From ATZT02 sp038145175 (GTDB lineage Bacteria; Actinomycetota; Actinomycetes; S36-B12; UBA5976), in assembly GCA_038145175.1 (NCBI GenBank), contig JAYQPE010000004.1:1-64000 (forward strand): 64,000 bases of DNA, written 5' to 3'. Positions 8,223 to 17,572 of this stretch are shown here, one piece after another. Within the stretch, counting starts at the first letter, position 1; the number at the start of each line of letters is the position of its first letter. Position numbers and translations under genes: made by a program. The notes under the pieces are model-generated. The model made no database searches, was not told the origin of the DNA, and was given only the letters and a program-made list of their open reading frames with translations.

Positions 8223-8963
8223 AATTTTACCGTTTAAATAATCTGCAGCATGATGTGTTCTTTCAAGTAAATCTGTAACATTTCTACCTTTAAGACTTAC
8301 ATGCCCAATTACTTCCATAAATTTAACTTCTTTTTCATATAAATGAACTCGCAATTCTGGATCTCTTGCCAAAATATGCAAAAAAGGTCTATACATATCT
8401 GAATAATTTCCACCAATTACTTGGACAGTCACAATATTGTGATCGAGTAATTTAGGGCTACCTAAAGGTAAATTAAGTAATCCTCTTACATGATTTTCAA
8501 AGATTGAAGTAATTGCTCCATCTAAAGTCCATAAACTTAAAAAAGTTGGTAATGAATTTACTCGACATATTTTTAAATTTTCGCGGGAAAACAAGACTTC
8601 AATTGCACCTTCTAAATTTATTTTCGTTGCAAACTCAATCGCTTCTGCTTGCAATTTTGTTGCATTTGCTTCACTTAAATTACTAGCAGGAGTAATAACT
8701 TCATTTTCTTGAAAAATTGAAACAGGATAAACCACAATTTGACCTTGCTTTGATCTCGCTAGAGTTACCACAAAACCAGAAAGGATTTCACTTAAATCGT
8801 AATTTTCATTATTTGAAACTTTTGATGAGATAAAAAAATCAAATTCATGATTGGTTGAATCAATTATTTTGTAATTGATATTTAGTTGTTTCAAAGAATT
8901 TTCGTAGTATCTAAGAAATAGTTCAGTATTTAGTATCCCTACTTTTGGTGAGTGATTGTTCAT
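8214..8963 (-). CDS. truncated/degenerate PurK-like protein
   Basis: A 249-residue protein whose C-terminal two thirds match N5-carboxyaminoimidazole ribonucleotide synthase (PurK): yPv-type segment near 78, GAIEVLF (118-124), TSIFENHVRGLLNLPLGS, HLYEKE and a final GHVSLKG-type segment. PurK is normally about 380 residues. Here the central ATP-grasp part with the glycine-rich loop is missing, and the catalytic NEIAPRPHNSGH region reads RVNSLPTFLSL. The frame is intact, so this is a reduced gene rather than an obvious pseudogene. Position next to birA matches the purK-birA-accD neighbourhood of mycobacteria. It is unlikely to be an active PurK. Confidence 0.65.
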   Translation of the reverse strand: MNNHSPKVGILNTELFLRYYENSLKQLNINYKIIDSTNHEFDFFISSKVSNNENYDLSEILSGFVVTLARSKQGQIVVYPVSIFQENEVITPASNLSEANATKLQAEAIEFATKINLEGAIEVLFSRENLKICRVNSLPTFLSLWTLDGAITSIFENHVRGLLNLPLGSPKLLDHNIVTVQVIGGNYSDMYRPFLHILARDPELRVHLYEKEVKFMEVIGHVSLKGRNVTDLLERTHHAADYLNGKITE

Positions 8964-8964
8964 T

Positions 8965-9765
8965 TTAATGTGACAAAGTAATATCTGCAGAAGTTAAATT
9001 CAAAGTTTTTGACTCCGTTTTTACTTGTAGTTCTCCTGAGTCTAAAACATCTATTACTTTTCCTTGAACTATTTCTTTACCGACTAATTGTGCATGAATA
9101 TCTTGACCGATTGTTACACAATTTGTTTTGTAGTCTCTAATGCTTGCCTTGGTAGGCCAGGTAGTTGCAAGATGTTCTTCATGCCAAAGTGCGGCTAACT
9201 CAGAAACAAAACTTGCAATAATTTCTTCTTTCTGTATTTCTGAATTTAACATTGTTCTTAAACTTGTTGCATTTGTTATTGGCAATTCTTCAATTTTTTG
9301 ATTGTAATTAATGCCAACTCCAACAATTGCATAATCTTCAATCATTTCTACTAATATCCCAGAAAATTTATATTGTTCATTATTTTTTATTAAAACTAAG
9401 TCATTAGGCCATTTAATTTTTATATTTTCATTAGTTAATACTTCAAGACTTCTGATTAAAGCAAGACTTGTTAAAAGAGGAATCCATGCTGTATTTCCAT
9501 TTTTGTTTGGTTTTAAGCAGATTGATATAAATATTGAGGAATTTTTAGGGGCAATCCATGATCGATTTTGTCTTCCTTTGCCTTTCGTTTGAAAGTTTGC
9601 CAGTACAAATAAACCTTCTTTTTTTTCCATTTTTTTAATAAATTCATTAGTGGAATCAACTTCATCAAGTAACACATATTCCTGCCATAGACTGCTTCGT
9701 TTTTGGAGTTCCTGCGCTAAAACTTGAGTGTTTAGGCCTGCTCTGTTTTCGTAAAAATCTGTCAC
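8965..9765 (-). CDS. birA: biotin--[acetyl-CoA-carboxylase] ligase
   Basis: Biotin protein ligase: it makes biotinyl-AMP and transfers biotin to the carrier domain of the carboxylase alpha subunit encoded nearby. With the GTG start at 9765 it has 266 residues and shows DEVDSTN (34-40), GKGRQNRSW (62-70, the adenylate loop) and KWPND (118-122). It lacks the N-terminal helix-turn-helix of bifunctional BirA repressors. The open frame extends to 9849, but the extra N-terminus overlaps accD and is not conserved. A -10-like TACGGT ends six bases before GTG 9765, implying a leaderless message divergent from accD. Confidence 0.9.
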   Translation of the reverse strand: MTDFYENRAGLNTQVLAQELQKRSSLWQEYVLLDEVDSTNEFIKKMEKKEGLFVLANFQTKGKGRQNRSWIAPKNSSIFISICLKPNKNGNTAWIPLLTSLALIRSLEVLTNENIKIKWPNDLVLIKNNEQYKFSGILVEMIEDYAIVGVGINYNQKIEELPITNATSLRTMLNSEIQKEEIIASFVSELAALWHEEHLATTWPTKASIRDYKTNCVTIGQDIHAQLVGKEIVQGKVIDVLDSGELQVKTESKTLNLTSADITLSH

Positions 9766-9771
9766 ACTAGT

Positions 9772-9777
9772 ACCGTA
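9772..9777 (-). promoter_or_regulatory. -10-like box for leaderless birA transcript
   Basis: TACGGT on the minus strand ends six bases before the proposed GTG start of birA. A separate plus-strand TATAAA at 9790-9795 probably serves the divergent accD gene, which has a GAGG ribosome-binding site. Confidence 0.4.
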
Positions 9778-9808
9778 CGACAAGAGACATATAAAGAGTG
9801 AGGACCAG

Positions 9809-11398
9809 GTGGCAAGTAATACAAGCGATAACACAAATCCTCGTACCACTGCGTCTAAATTAAAAAATCTTCAAGGAATAAAAAAAGAAATTCATGAAGA
9901 TCAAGCTCAAGTTGCTAAAGATAAGCAAAATGCCAAGGGTAAGAAAAGTGCTCGAGAAAGATTAGCTTCCCTTTTAGATGAAGGAACTTTTCAAGAAATT
10001 GATGAACTAGTAAGACATCAAAAAAATAATTTTGGAATGAATAAGAATCGCCCAGCTGGCGATGGAGTAATCACAGGTTTTGGCACCATTGACGGTCGAC
10101 CAATTTATGTTTATTCACAAGATTTCACAACTATGGGTGGATCTTTAGGTGAAGCAATGGGTGGAAAAATTGTTAAGTTAATGGATTTAGCAATAAAAAC
10201 TGGTGCTCCAATTGTTGGAATTAATGATTCAGGTGGAGCAAGAATCCAAGAAGGTGTTGCTTCATTAGCAATGTATGGAGAAATATTTTTAAGAAACACA
10301 AAAGCATCAGGAGTGGTTCCCCAAATTTCAATAATTATGGGACCTTGTGCAGGTGGTGCAGTTTATTCCCCAGCCTTAACAGATTTTGTGGTGATGGTAG
10401 ATAAAACTTCTCACATGTTTATTACTGGCCCAGATGTAATTAAAACAGTTACTGGAGAAGAAGTTTCTTTTGAAGATTTAGGTGGAGCAAGAGCTCATGC
10501 TACAAAATCAGGTGTTGCCCATTACATGGCAAGTGATGAAGATGATGCACTTGATTATGTAAGAACTTTATTAAGTTTTCTTCCATCAAATAATGCTGAA
10601 TCTGCACAACATTTTGATTCAAGGGTTGATTTAGAAGTTAACCAACATGATCTAGAGATGGACACACTTGTGCCCGATTCTCCAAATCAACCATATGACA
10701 TGCACGTGTTAGTAAAACATGTGTTAGACGATGATGAATTTTTTGAAGTACATTCTGGTTGGGCTCCAAACATAATGGTTGGTTTTGGAAGAATAGAAGG
10801 ACAAAGTGTTGGTGTGGTTGCAAATCAACCTATGCAATTTGCTGGAACTTTAGATATTGAAGCTTCTGAAAAAGCTGCAAGATTTGTGCGAACTTGTGAT
10901 GCTTTTAATATTCCCATAATTACTTTTGTTGATGTTCCAGGATTTTTGCCAGGAGTAGATCAAGAATACGGTGGAATTATTAGACGCGGTGCCAAATTAA
11001 TTTATGCATACGCAGAAGCAAGTGTGCCCTTAATAACTGTCATTACTAGAAAAGCTTATGGCGGTGCTTATATTGTTATGGGTTCAAAACATTTAGGCGC
11101 TGATTTAAATTTTGCTTGGCCAACTGCTCAAGTTGCAGTTATGGGTGCACAAGGTGCTGTAAACATTTTATTTAGAAAAGAAATAAGTTCTGCTTCAGAT
11201 CAAATTAAAGAAAGACAAGATCGAATTAATGAATATGAAGAAGCTTTTGACAATCCATATGTTGCAGCAGAACGCGGTTGGATTGATGCAGTGATTGCTC
11301 CAAGTGAAACTCGTATTCGAATTATTAGAGGTTTAAGACAATTAATGACTAAACGCGAATCAATGCCACCTAAAAAACATGGAAATATTCCTTTATGA
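9809..11398 (+). CDS. accD: acyl-CoA carboxylase beta (carboxyltransferase) subunit
   Basis: Carboxyltransferase beta subunit, 529 residues, of an acetyl/propionyl-CoA carboxylase; it moves the carboxyl group from biotin to acyl-CoA in the cytoplasm. The crotonase-like N- and C-halves are both present: GGSLGEAMGGKI and NDSGGARIQEG in the first, VDVPGFLPGVDQE and KAYGGAYIVMGSK in the second, with the ending K(K)HGNIPL typical of AccD/PccB. Start is GTG at 9809 with GAGG six bases upstream. It is followed, with a four-base overlap, by the epsilon subunit. Whether acetyl- or propionyl-CoA is preferred cannot be decided by eye. Confidence 0.95.
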   Translation: MASNTSDNTNPRTTASKLKNLQGIKKEIHEDQAQVAKDKQNAKGKKSARERLASLLDEGTFQEIDELVRHQKNNFGMNKNRPAGDGVITGFGTIDGRPIYVYSQDFTTMGGSLGEAMGGKIVKLMDLAIKTGAPIVGINDSGGARIQEGVASLAMYGEIFLRNTKASGVVPQISIIMGPCAGGAVYSPALTDFVVMVDKTSHMFITGPDVIKTVTGEEVSFEDLGGARAHATKSGVAHYMASDEDDALDYVRTLLSFLPSNNAESAQHFDSRVDLEVNQHDLEMDTLVPDSPNQPYDMHVLVKHVLDDDEFFEVHSGWAPNIMVGFGRIEGQSVGVVANQPMQFAGTLDIEASEKAARFVRTCDAFNIPIITFVDVPGFLPGVDQEYGGIIRRGAKLIYAYAEASVPLITVITRKAYGGAYIVMGSKHLGADLNFAWPTAQVAVMGAQGAVNILFRKEISSASDQIKERQDRINEYEEAFDNPYVAAERGWIDAVIAPSETRIRIIRGLRQLMTKRESMPPKKHGNIPL

Positions 11399-11610
11399 GT
11401 AAACCTTTAGATTTTAAAGTTGTTAGAGGAAACCCAACTCCAGAAGAATTACATGCTATAGAAATTGCTTTAATTTCAGCAAAAAATTCTTCAGGGGAAT
11501 TGCTTAAACAAAAATCAATTGTAAGTAATTGGAATAACCCAAATTTAAAATTTAGAACTACCCCACTTTTAGAAAGTGGCTGGCAATTTTCTAAAACAAG
11601 TGGAGTATGA
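11395..11610 (+). CDS. accE: acyl-CoA carboxylase epsilon subunit
   Basis: A 71-residue protein matching the actinobacterial AccE/PccE epsilon subunit, which binds the alpha-beta carboxylase complex and raises its activity. The VVRGNPTPEELHAI segment near the N-terminus and the conserved Trp residues (WNNP and GW near the end) are family hallmarks. It overlaps accD by four bases (ATGA) and maf by four bases, so the three genes are translationally coupled. The gene is specific to actinomycete-type carboxylases and supports the assignment of the host. Confidence 0.88.
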   Translation: MSKPLDFKVVRGNPTPEELHAIEIALISAKNSSGELLKQKSIVSNWNNPNLKFRTTPLLESGWQFSKTSGV

Positions 11611-12224
11611 GCTTTCCGGTAATCCTGGCATCAAATTCTCCTGCTCGATTGATGCTTTTAAAAACACAAAAAATTAACCCGATAGTCATTCCAAGTGAAA
11701 TCAATGAAAAAGATATTGAAAACTCCTTTAAAAATTCACCCGTCTCAAAAATAGTTCTTGAATTATCAATTGCCAAAGCAAAGAATGTGCTGGAAAACAA
11801 TATTTCTTTAACAGAGGGAATATTAATTGCCGCTGATTCAATGTTGGAATTTGAAAATAAACCATTTGGAAAACCTTTAACTGCTGATGCTGCTATTCAA
11901 AGGTGGCAAAATATGCGAGGTAAAACTGGAATTTTACACACTGGCCACACAATTATTCGACTTGATAACAATAAATTAATTTCAAAAGCAGTTTCAACAA
12001 AAGTTTATTTTGCAAACATCGACGATGAAGAAATTTTTGATTATGTGGCAACTACAGAGCCTTTGCATGTGGCAGGAGCATTCACTATTGACTCTTTAGG
12101 TGCGGCATTTATTACTAAAGTTGAAGGAGATCACAGCAATGTTATTGGTTTATCTTTACCAATTATTAGAGAAATGGTGAAAGAACTTGGCTTGTCTTGG
12201 ACTAAATTATGGGACATCAAATAA
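11607..12224 (+). CDS. maf: Maf-like nucleoside triphosphate pyrophosphatase
   Basis: A 205-residue Maf/Ham1-fold house-cleaning pyrophosphatase that hydrolyses non-canonical or modified nucleoside triphosphates. It shows the N-terminal LASNSPARLMLL motif, AADSMLEFENKPFGKP, and the late segment GAFTIDSLGAAF followed by GDHSNVIGLSLP. The usual A-A-D-T is A-A-D-S here. It sits between accE and the carboxylase alpha gene, the same order as in mycobacteria, and overlaps accE by four bases. Substrate preference cannot be predicted. Confidence 0.92.
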   Translation: MSFPVILASNSPARLMLLKTQKINPIVIPSEINEKDIENSFKNSPVSKIVLELSIAKAKNVLENNISLTEGILIAADSMLEFENKPFGKPLTADAAIQRWQNMRGKTGILHTGHTIIRLDNNKLISKAVSTKVYFANIDDEEIFDYVATTEPLHVAGAFTIDSLGAAFITKVEGDHSNVIGLSLPIIREMVKELGLSWTKLWDIK

Positions 12225-12235
12225 AGTGAGCAATC

Positions 12236-14020
12236 ATGGCAAAAACTGATACTCCTAAATTTCCCATCAATAAAGTTTTAATTGCAAATCGTGGAGAAAT
12301 TGCTGTCAGAGTTGCCAGGGCTTGTAAAGATGCAGGAATAAAGAGTGTGGCAATTTATGCCGATCCTGACAGAGATGCATTACATGTTTTACATGCTGAT
12401 GAGGCCTATGCACTTCATGGAAATTTAGCAAGTGAAACTTATCTTTCTATTCCAAAAATTTTAGAGATTGCAAAAAAATCAGGAGCAGATGCAATTCATC
12501 CTGGATATGGATTTCTTTCAGAAAATGCAGAATTTGCGCAAAGTGTCATTGATGCAAATCTAAATTGGATTGGGCCTTCCCCAGCTGCTATAAAAGCTTT
12601 AGGAGACAAAGTTCAAGCAAGACATATTGCATCAAAAGTTGGTGCACCATTAGTACCTGGCACTAAAGATCCAGTTAAAGATGCAAGTGAAGTTGTGGAA
12701 TTTGCAAAACAACATGGCCTACCTGTTGCAATTAAAGCTGCTTTTGGTGGTGGAGGTCGTGGATTAAAAGTTGCTCGAACAATGGAAGAAATTGTTGAAC
12801 TTTATGAATCTGCAGTCAGAGAAGCAGTTGCTGCCTTTGGCAGAGGTGAATGTTTTGTTGAACGATATTTAGATAAACCAAGACATGTGGAAACCCAATG
12901 TTTAGCTGATAAACATGGAAACGTAGTTGTGGTTTCAACTAGAGATTGTTCTTTGCAAAGAAGACATCAAAAATTAGTAGAGGAAGCTCCTGCTCCATTT
13001 TTAAATGATGAACAAAGAAAACAACTTTATGATTCTTCAAAAGCAATATTAAAAGAAGCTAAATATGAAGGTGCTGGAACTTGTGAGTTTTTAATTGGCC
13101 AAGATGGAACAATTTCTTTCTTAGAAGTAAACACAAGACTTCAAGTTGAACATCCAGTTTCTGAAGAAGTTACTGGAATTGATTTAGTTCGCGAGCAATT
13201 AAGAATCGCGATGGGTGAAAAACTTGGTTATCACGATCCAATTATTAATGGTCACAGTATTGAATTTCGAATTAACGGTGAAGATCCTGGCAAAAACTTT
13301 TTACCAGCACCTGGTCAATTAAAAGTTTGGAAAGAACCAAGTGGCACAGGAGTTAGAGTCGATGCTGGTTTTAAACAAGGTGACATTATTGGTGGAAATT
13401 TTGATTCATTACTAGCTAAATTAATTGTCACAGGAGCAAATCGACAAGAAGCTTTAGAAAGAGCCAGAAGAGCATTATCTGAGTTTGAAGTTCAAGGTAT
13501 CGCCACTGCAATTCCTTTTCATAAATCAGTTATTACAGATCCTGCATTTGCGCCAAATGATCCGTTACAAAAATTTAGTGTTTACACAAGCTGGATTGAA
13601 AACGAATTTAATAATGAAATACCTGCTTACGTTGATAATAGTAAAACTTCCCTTATTGATGATCGTTCAACTTTAGTTTTAGAAGTAAATGGAAAAAGAA
13701 TTGAAGTTACTATGCCCAATGGCTTAACTTCCGGTGGAGTAAAACAAAAGAAGCCACCTGTAGCAAGACATCAAAGAACTAACCTTGGCTCTCTTGATTC
13801 TGATGCTATTCAAAGTCCAATGCAAGGAACTTTAGTAAAGATTGCAGTAACAAATGGTCAAAGTGTTAATGAGGGTGATCTTTTATTTGTCATTGAAGCC
13901 ATGAAAATGGAACAGCCAATTCTTGCCCATAAAAAAGGTGTTGTAAGCGAACTATCTGTTGAAGTTGGTGCCTCTGTTGCAAACGGGGCCGTGCTTTTAG
14001 AAATTAGGGATAACTTATAA
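12236..14020 (+). CDS. accA3: acetyl/propionyl-CoA carboxylase alpha subunit (biotin carboxylase + BCCP)
   Basis: A 594-residue fusion of biotin carboxylase (about 1-460) and biotin carboxyl carrier domain (about 520-594). It begins with NKVLIANRGEIAVRVARA, has the ATP-grasp loop AFGGGGRGLK, the catalytic FLEVNTRLQVEHPVSE, and the biotin-accepting EAMKMEQ with Lys at about 557. It partners with accD and accE encoded upstream and is the predicted substrate of the divergently encoded biotin ligase. It feeds malonyl- or methylmalonyl-CoA into fatty-acid or propionate metabolism. Confidence 0.95.
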   Translation: MAKTDTPKFPINKVLIANRGEIAVRVARACKDAGIKSVAIYADPDRDALHVLHADEAYALHGNLASETYLSIPKILEIAKKSGADAIHPGYGFLSENAEFAQSVIDANLNWIGPSPAAIKALGDKVQARHIASKVGAPLVPGTKDPVKDASEVVEFAKQHGLPVAIKAAFGGGGRGLKVARTMEEIVELYESAVREAVAAFGRGECFVERYLDKPRHVETQCLADKHGNVVVVSTRDCSLQRRHQKLVEEAPAPFLNDEQRKQLYDSSKAILKEAKYEGAGTCEFLIGQDGTISFLEVNTRLQVEHPVSEEVTGIDLVREQLRIAMGEKLGYHDPIINGHSIEFRINGEDPGKNFLPAPGQLKVWKEPSGTGVRVDAGFKQGDIIGGNFDSLLAKLIVTGANRQEALERARRALSEFEVQGIATAIPFHKSVITDPAFAPNDPLQKFSVYTSWIENEFNNEIPAYVDNSKTSLIDDRSTLVLEVNGKRIEVTMPNGLTSGGVKQKKPPVARHQRTNLGSLDSDAIQSPMQGTLVKIAVTNGQSVNEGDLLFVIEAMKMEQPILAHKKGVVSELSVEVGASVANGAVLLEIRDNL

Positions 14021-14091
14021 AACCTATTTTGTGCGACATCTCACAAGGGTTTGAATAACTTTTGAGTATGCGCAAACCCATCCTGCAAGAC

Positions 14092-14097
14092 TAAACT
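14092..14097 (+). promoter_or_regulatory. -10-like box for leaderless sdhCAB transcript
   Basis: TAAACT ends seven bases before the ATG at 14105, and no ribosome-binding site precedes that ATG. This supports a leaderless message for the succinate dehydrogenase operon. A GGGTTTG/CAAACCC inverted repeat lies just upstream at 14047-14079. Confidence 0.4.
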
Positions 14098-14104
14098 CTT
14101 TTGC

Positions 14105-14911
14105 ATGGCGATTAGCTCGATGGAAAAAGGTGTAGGTTCTCCTACCAGAGCTCAAGTTCCGTACCGTCATTTAAGAATTGATAAGTGGTGGATTCAACCA
14201 GCAATAACCGTTGGAGTTTTAGTTTCTTTCATTATCTATTCAACTTTCAGAGCTTTTGAAAATAAATTTTATTTTGCAGAACCTTTAATATCACCTTTTT
14301 ATTCACCATGTTTAGCAACAAGTTGTGTCGAAGGAGCTTCACATTTAGGTCAACCATTTGGTAGTTGGTGGATTTTATCTCCTGCATTAATAATTCTTGC
14401 TGTTCCACTTGGATTTAGATTGACTTGTTATTACTACAGAAAAACTTATTACCGTTCTTTTTGGCAATCACCACCTGCATGTGCTGTTGCAGAACCACAT
14501 AAATCTTATTCAGGAGAAACAAAGTCTCCGTTGATTTTGCAAAATGCACATCGCTACTTCTTTTTATTAGGACTAATTTTTAACGTCATCCTTACATATG
14601 ATGCAATTATCGCTTTCAAAGATCCAGAAGGTAATTGGGGACATTTAAGCGTAGGAACACTTGTCATGGTGGCTAATGCAACTTTGCTTTGGTTGTACTC
14701 ACTTTCCTGTCACTCTTGTAGACATGCAATTGGGGGAAGATTGAAACATTTCTCTAAACATCCTCTTCGATACAAGAGTTGGACCATAGTTTCAAAATTA
14801 AATGTGCATCACGCCAAATTTGCTTGGGTTTCTTTAGTTGGAGTGGCACTTTGTGATTTATATGTTCGTTTAGTTGCAAGTGGCACAATCACTAACTTTT
14901 ATTTCTTTTAA
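14105..14911 (+). CDS. sdhC: succinate dehydrogenase membrane anchor (Sdh1-type cytochrome b-like subunit)
   Basis: A 268-residue membrane protein resembling the single anchor subunit of actinobacterial Sdh1 (Rv0249c type). About five hydrophobic segments are visible, with His residues in NAHRYFF, HLSVGTL, CHSCRHA and VHHAKFAW as candidate haem ligands. It is followed by sdhA after a 13-base gap containing AAAGGAG, and then sdhB. No separate sdhD is present, as expected for this type. It anchors the FAD/Fe-S arm and passes electrons to quinone. Confidence 0.88.
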   Translation: MAISSMEKGVGSPTRAQVPYRHLRIDKWWIQPAITVGVLVSFIIYSTFRAFENKFYFAEPLISPFYSPCLATSCVEGASHLGQPFGSWWILSPALIILAVPLGFRLTCYYYRKTYYRSFWQSPPACAVAEPHKSYSGETKSPLILQNAHRYFFLLGLIFNVILTYDAIIAFKDPEGNWGHLSVGTLVMVANATLLWLYSLSCHSCRHAIGGRLKHFSKHPLRYKSWTIVSKLNVHHAKFAWVSLVGVALCDLYVRLVASGTITNFYFF

Positions 14912-14924
14912 AGGAGAAATTTAA

Positions 14925-16814
14925 ATGTCAGAAGTCGAACGTCACGATTTTGATGTCGTGATTGTTGGAGCAGGTGGTGCTGGACTTCGCGCTGCAATTG
15001 AAGCAAGAGCAAATGGATTAAGAACAGCAATTATTTGTAAATCTCTTTTTGGAAAAGCACACACAGTAATGGCAGAAGGCGGAATAGCTGCTTCTATGGG
15101 AAATGTGAACTCTAATGACAATTGGAAAGTACATTTCAGAGACACCATGCGTGGTGGAAAATTTCAAAATAATTGGAGAATGGCAGAACTTCATGCCAAA
15201 GAATCACCTGATCGAGTTTGGGAATTAGAAACTTACGGTGCACTATTTGATCGCACTAAAGATGGCAAAATTAGCCAAAGAAATTTCGGAGGACACGAAT
15301 ATCCAAGACTTGCTCACGTGGGAGATCGAACTGGCCTTGAATTAATTAGAACTTTGCAACAAAAAATTGTTTCTTTACAACAAGAAGATTTTAAAGAAAG
15401 CGGAGATTATGAAAAAAGACTTAAAGTTTTTGCTGAATTAACCATTACCGAGATTTTAAAAACTGGAAATAAAGTAACCGGAGTTCTTGGCTATTGGAGA
15501 GAATCTGGAAAGTTTGTAATGTTTCAAGCTCCAGCCGTTGTTTTAGCAACTGGTGGAATTGGTAAATCTTTCAAAGTAACTTCAAATTCTTGGGAAGGTA
15601 CTGGAGATGGACATGCACTGGCATTAAAAGCTGGTGGAAATTTAATGCATATGGAATTTGTGCAATTTCATCCAACTGGAATGGTTTGGCCACCAAGTGT
15701 CAAAGGAATTTTAGTAACAGAATCTGTTCGTGGTGATGGTGGAGTTTTGAAAAACTCTGACGGTAAAAGATTTATGTTTAATTACATCCCTGCGGTATTT
15801 AAGGATAAATATGCAGAAACCGAACAAGAAGCAGATGGATGGTATGAAAATCCTGATTCAAATAGACGTCCACCAGAATTATTACCAAGAGATGAAGTTG
15901 CCCGTGCAATTAATTCGGAAGTAAAAGCTGGTAGAGGCTCTCCTCATGGTGGAGTTTTCCTGGATGTCTCAACTCGTTTAAAACCTGAAGTTATTAAAAA
16001 AAGATTGCCATCAATGTGGCATCAATTTAAAGAATTAGCAGATGTAGATATCACTGAACAACCAATGGAAGTTGGTCCAACATGTCATTACGTAATGGGT
16101 GGAATTCAAGTTGATCCAGATTCAGGTGCAGCAACTGGTGTAGAGGGTTTATTTGCAGCAGGTGAAGTTGCAGGCGGCATGCATGGTTCTAATCGTTTGG
16201 GTGGAAATTCATTATCAGATCTTTTAGTTTTTGGTCGACGTGCAGGAATTGGGGCAAGTCAATATGTCATGAATTTAACTACCAGACCAAAAGTTGACGA
16301 TCAAAATCTAGAAAAAGCACTCAATGATGCGCAAGCACCTTTGAATTCATCAAACAAAGAAAATCCATATTCTCTACATCAAGAATTGCAACAAATGATG
16401 AATGATCTTGTAGGAATCATTAGAGATGGTCAAGAAATGAAAGAAGCCATTGAAAAATTAGAGGTTTTGAAACAAAAAACTAAAAATTTAGGTGTATCTG
16501 GTGGAAAACAATTTAATCCTGGCTGGCACTTATCTCTTGATCTAGAAAATATGTTGTTAGTAAGTGAAACAATTGCAAAAAGTGCATTGGCAAGAGAAGA
16601 ATCTCGTGGAGGCCATACCAGAAATGATTTCCCAACTATGGATAAAAACTGGAGATCAAAACATGTCATTTGTTCATGGAATGGATCAAAGATTGAAACT
16701 AGAATTGAAACACTGCCTGCTATGCCAAAAGAATTAGCTGAATTATTCGACAAGGAAGAATTAGCAAAATATATGCTGCCTGAAGAACTCACTCAACTTG
16801 GAATGGGAGCCTAA
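14925..16814 (+). CDS. sdhA: succinate dehydrogenase flavoprotein subunit
   Basis: FAD-containing catalytic subunit (629 residues) oxidising succinate to fumarate. The dinucleotide-binding GAGGAGLRAA (16-25) is followed by KAHTVMAEGG, whose His at 46 is the expected covalent FAD site. Active-site segments HPTGM and CHYVMGGI, the late GGNSLSDLLVFGRRAG and the C-terminal RGGHTRNDFP are all present. AAAGGAG six bases before the ATG is a strong ribosome-binding site. It lies between the anchor gene and sdhB in one operon. Confidence 0.95.
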   Translation: MSEVERHDFDVVIVGAGGAGLRAAIEARANGLRTAIICKSLFGKAHTVMAEGGIAASMGNVNSNDNWKVHFRDTMRGGKFQNNWRMAELHAKESPDRVWELETYGALFDRTKDGKISQRNFGGHEYPRLAHVGDRTGLELIRTLQQKIVSLQQEDFKESGDYEKRLKVFAELTITEILKTGNKVTGVLGYWRESGKFVMFQAPAVVLATGGIGKSFKVTSNSWEGTGDGHALALKAGGNLMHMEFVQFHPTGMVWPPSVKGILVTESVRGDGGVLKNSDGKRFMFNYIPAVFKDKYAETEQEADGWYENPDSNRRPPELLPRDEVARAINSEVKAGRGSPHGGVFLDVSTRLKPEVIKKRLPSMWHQFKELADVDITEQPMEVGPTCHYVMGGIQVDPDSGAATGVEGLFAAGEVAGGMHGSNRLGGNSLSDLLVFGRRAGIGASQYVMNLTTRPKVDDQNLEKALNDAQAPLNSSNKENPYSLHQELQQMMNDLVGIIRDGQEMKEAIEKLEVLKQKTKNLGVSGGKQFNPGWHLSLDLENMLLVSETIAKSALAREESRGGHTRNDFPTMDKNWRSKHVICSWNGSKIETRIETLPAMPKELAELFDKEELAKYMLPEELTQLGMGA

Positions 16815-16816
16815 TC

Positions 16817-17572
16817 ATGGGTTATCTTGCAAAATTGAGAGTTTGGCGTGGCAACAAAGAAAAAGGTGAATTACAAAATTACCAAGTTGATGTTGCTGAA
16901 GGTGAAGTTTTATTAGATGTGATTCATAGAATTCAAGCAACCGAAACTCCAGATTTGGCAGTTAGATGGAATTGCAAAGCTGGAAAATGCGGTTCGTGTA
17001 GTGCGGAAATAAACGGTAAACCAAGTTTGATGTGTATGACCAGAATGAACACCTTTGAAGAAGACCAAGAAATTACAGTAACACCTTTAAGAACTTTCCC
17101 AGTAATTAAAGATTTAGTCACAGATGTTTCTTTTAACTATCAAAAAGCAAGAGAAGTTCCAGCATTTAAAGGTCCAGACAATCTAAAGCCTGGCGAATAC
17201 CGTATGCAACAAGTGGATGTGGAAAGAAGTCAAGAATTTAGAAAATGTATTGAATGTTTCCTATGCCAAGATGTTTGTCACGTTATTCGCGACCATGAAG
17301 ATAACAAACCTAAATTTGCTGGACCAAGATTTTTTATTCGTTTAGCAGAACTAGATATGCACCCATTAGATCAGCTGGATCGTAAGAAAGAGTCTCAAGA
17401 AAATCATGGATTAGGAATGTGTAACATCACAAAATGTTGCACAGAAGTATGTCCTGAACACATTAAAATTACTGATAATGCAATTATTCCGATGAAAGAA
17501 AGAGTAGTTGATAAAAAATATGATCCATTGGTTTGGTTAGGCCAAACAATTACTAGAAGAAAATCTAGTTAA
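16817..17572 (+). CDS. sdhB: succinate dehydrogenase iron-sulfur subunit
   Basis: A 251-residue electron-transfer subunit. The N-terminal ferredoxin domain has CKAGKCGSC plus a later Cys for [2Fe-2S]; the C-terminal domain has CIECFLCQDVC and CNITKCCTEVC for the [4Fe-4S] and [3Fe-4S] clusters. It starts two bases after the sdhA stop. Its 3' end overlaps the convergent trpS gene by four bases. Confidence 0.95.
   Translation: MGYLAKLRVWRGNKEKGELQNYQVDVAEGEVLLDVIHRIQATETPDLAVRWNCKAGKCGSCSAEINGKPSLMCMTRMNTFEEDQEITVTPLRTFPVIKDLVTDVSFNYQKAREVPAFKGPDNLKPGEYRMQQVDVERSQEFRKCIECFLCQDVCHVIRDHEDNKPKFAGPRFFIRLAELDMHPLDQLDRKKESQENHGLGMCNITKCCTEVCPEHIKITDNAIIPMKERVVDKKYDPLVWLGQTITRRKSS

Noticed and set aside
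9766..9849. N-terminal extension of the birA frame up to a start at 9849
   Set aside because: It overlaps the accD start, encodes a hydrophobic stretch not expected in a biotin ligase, and a better start (GTG 9765 with a -10 box) exists.
14021..14104. Possible tRNA or riboswitch in the accA3-sdhC gap (GGGTTTG...CAAACCC pair)
   Set aside because: No cloverleaf or known riboswitch core; only a single long-loop inverted repeat beside a promoter-like box.
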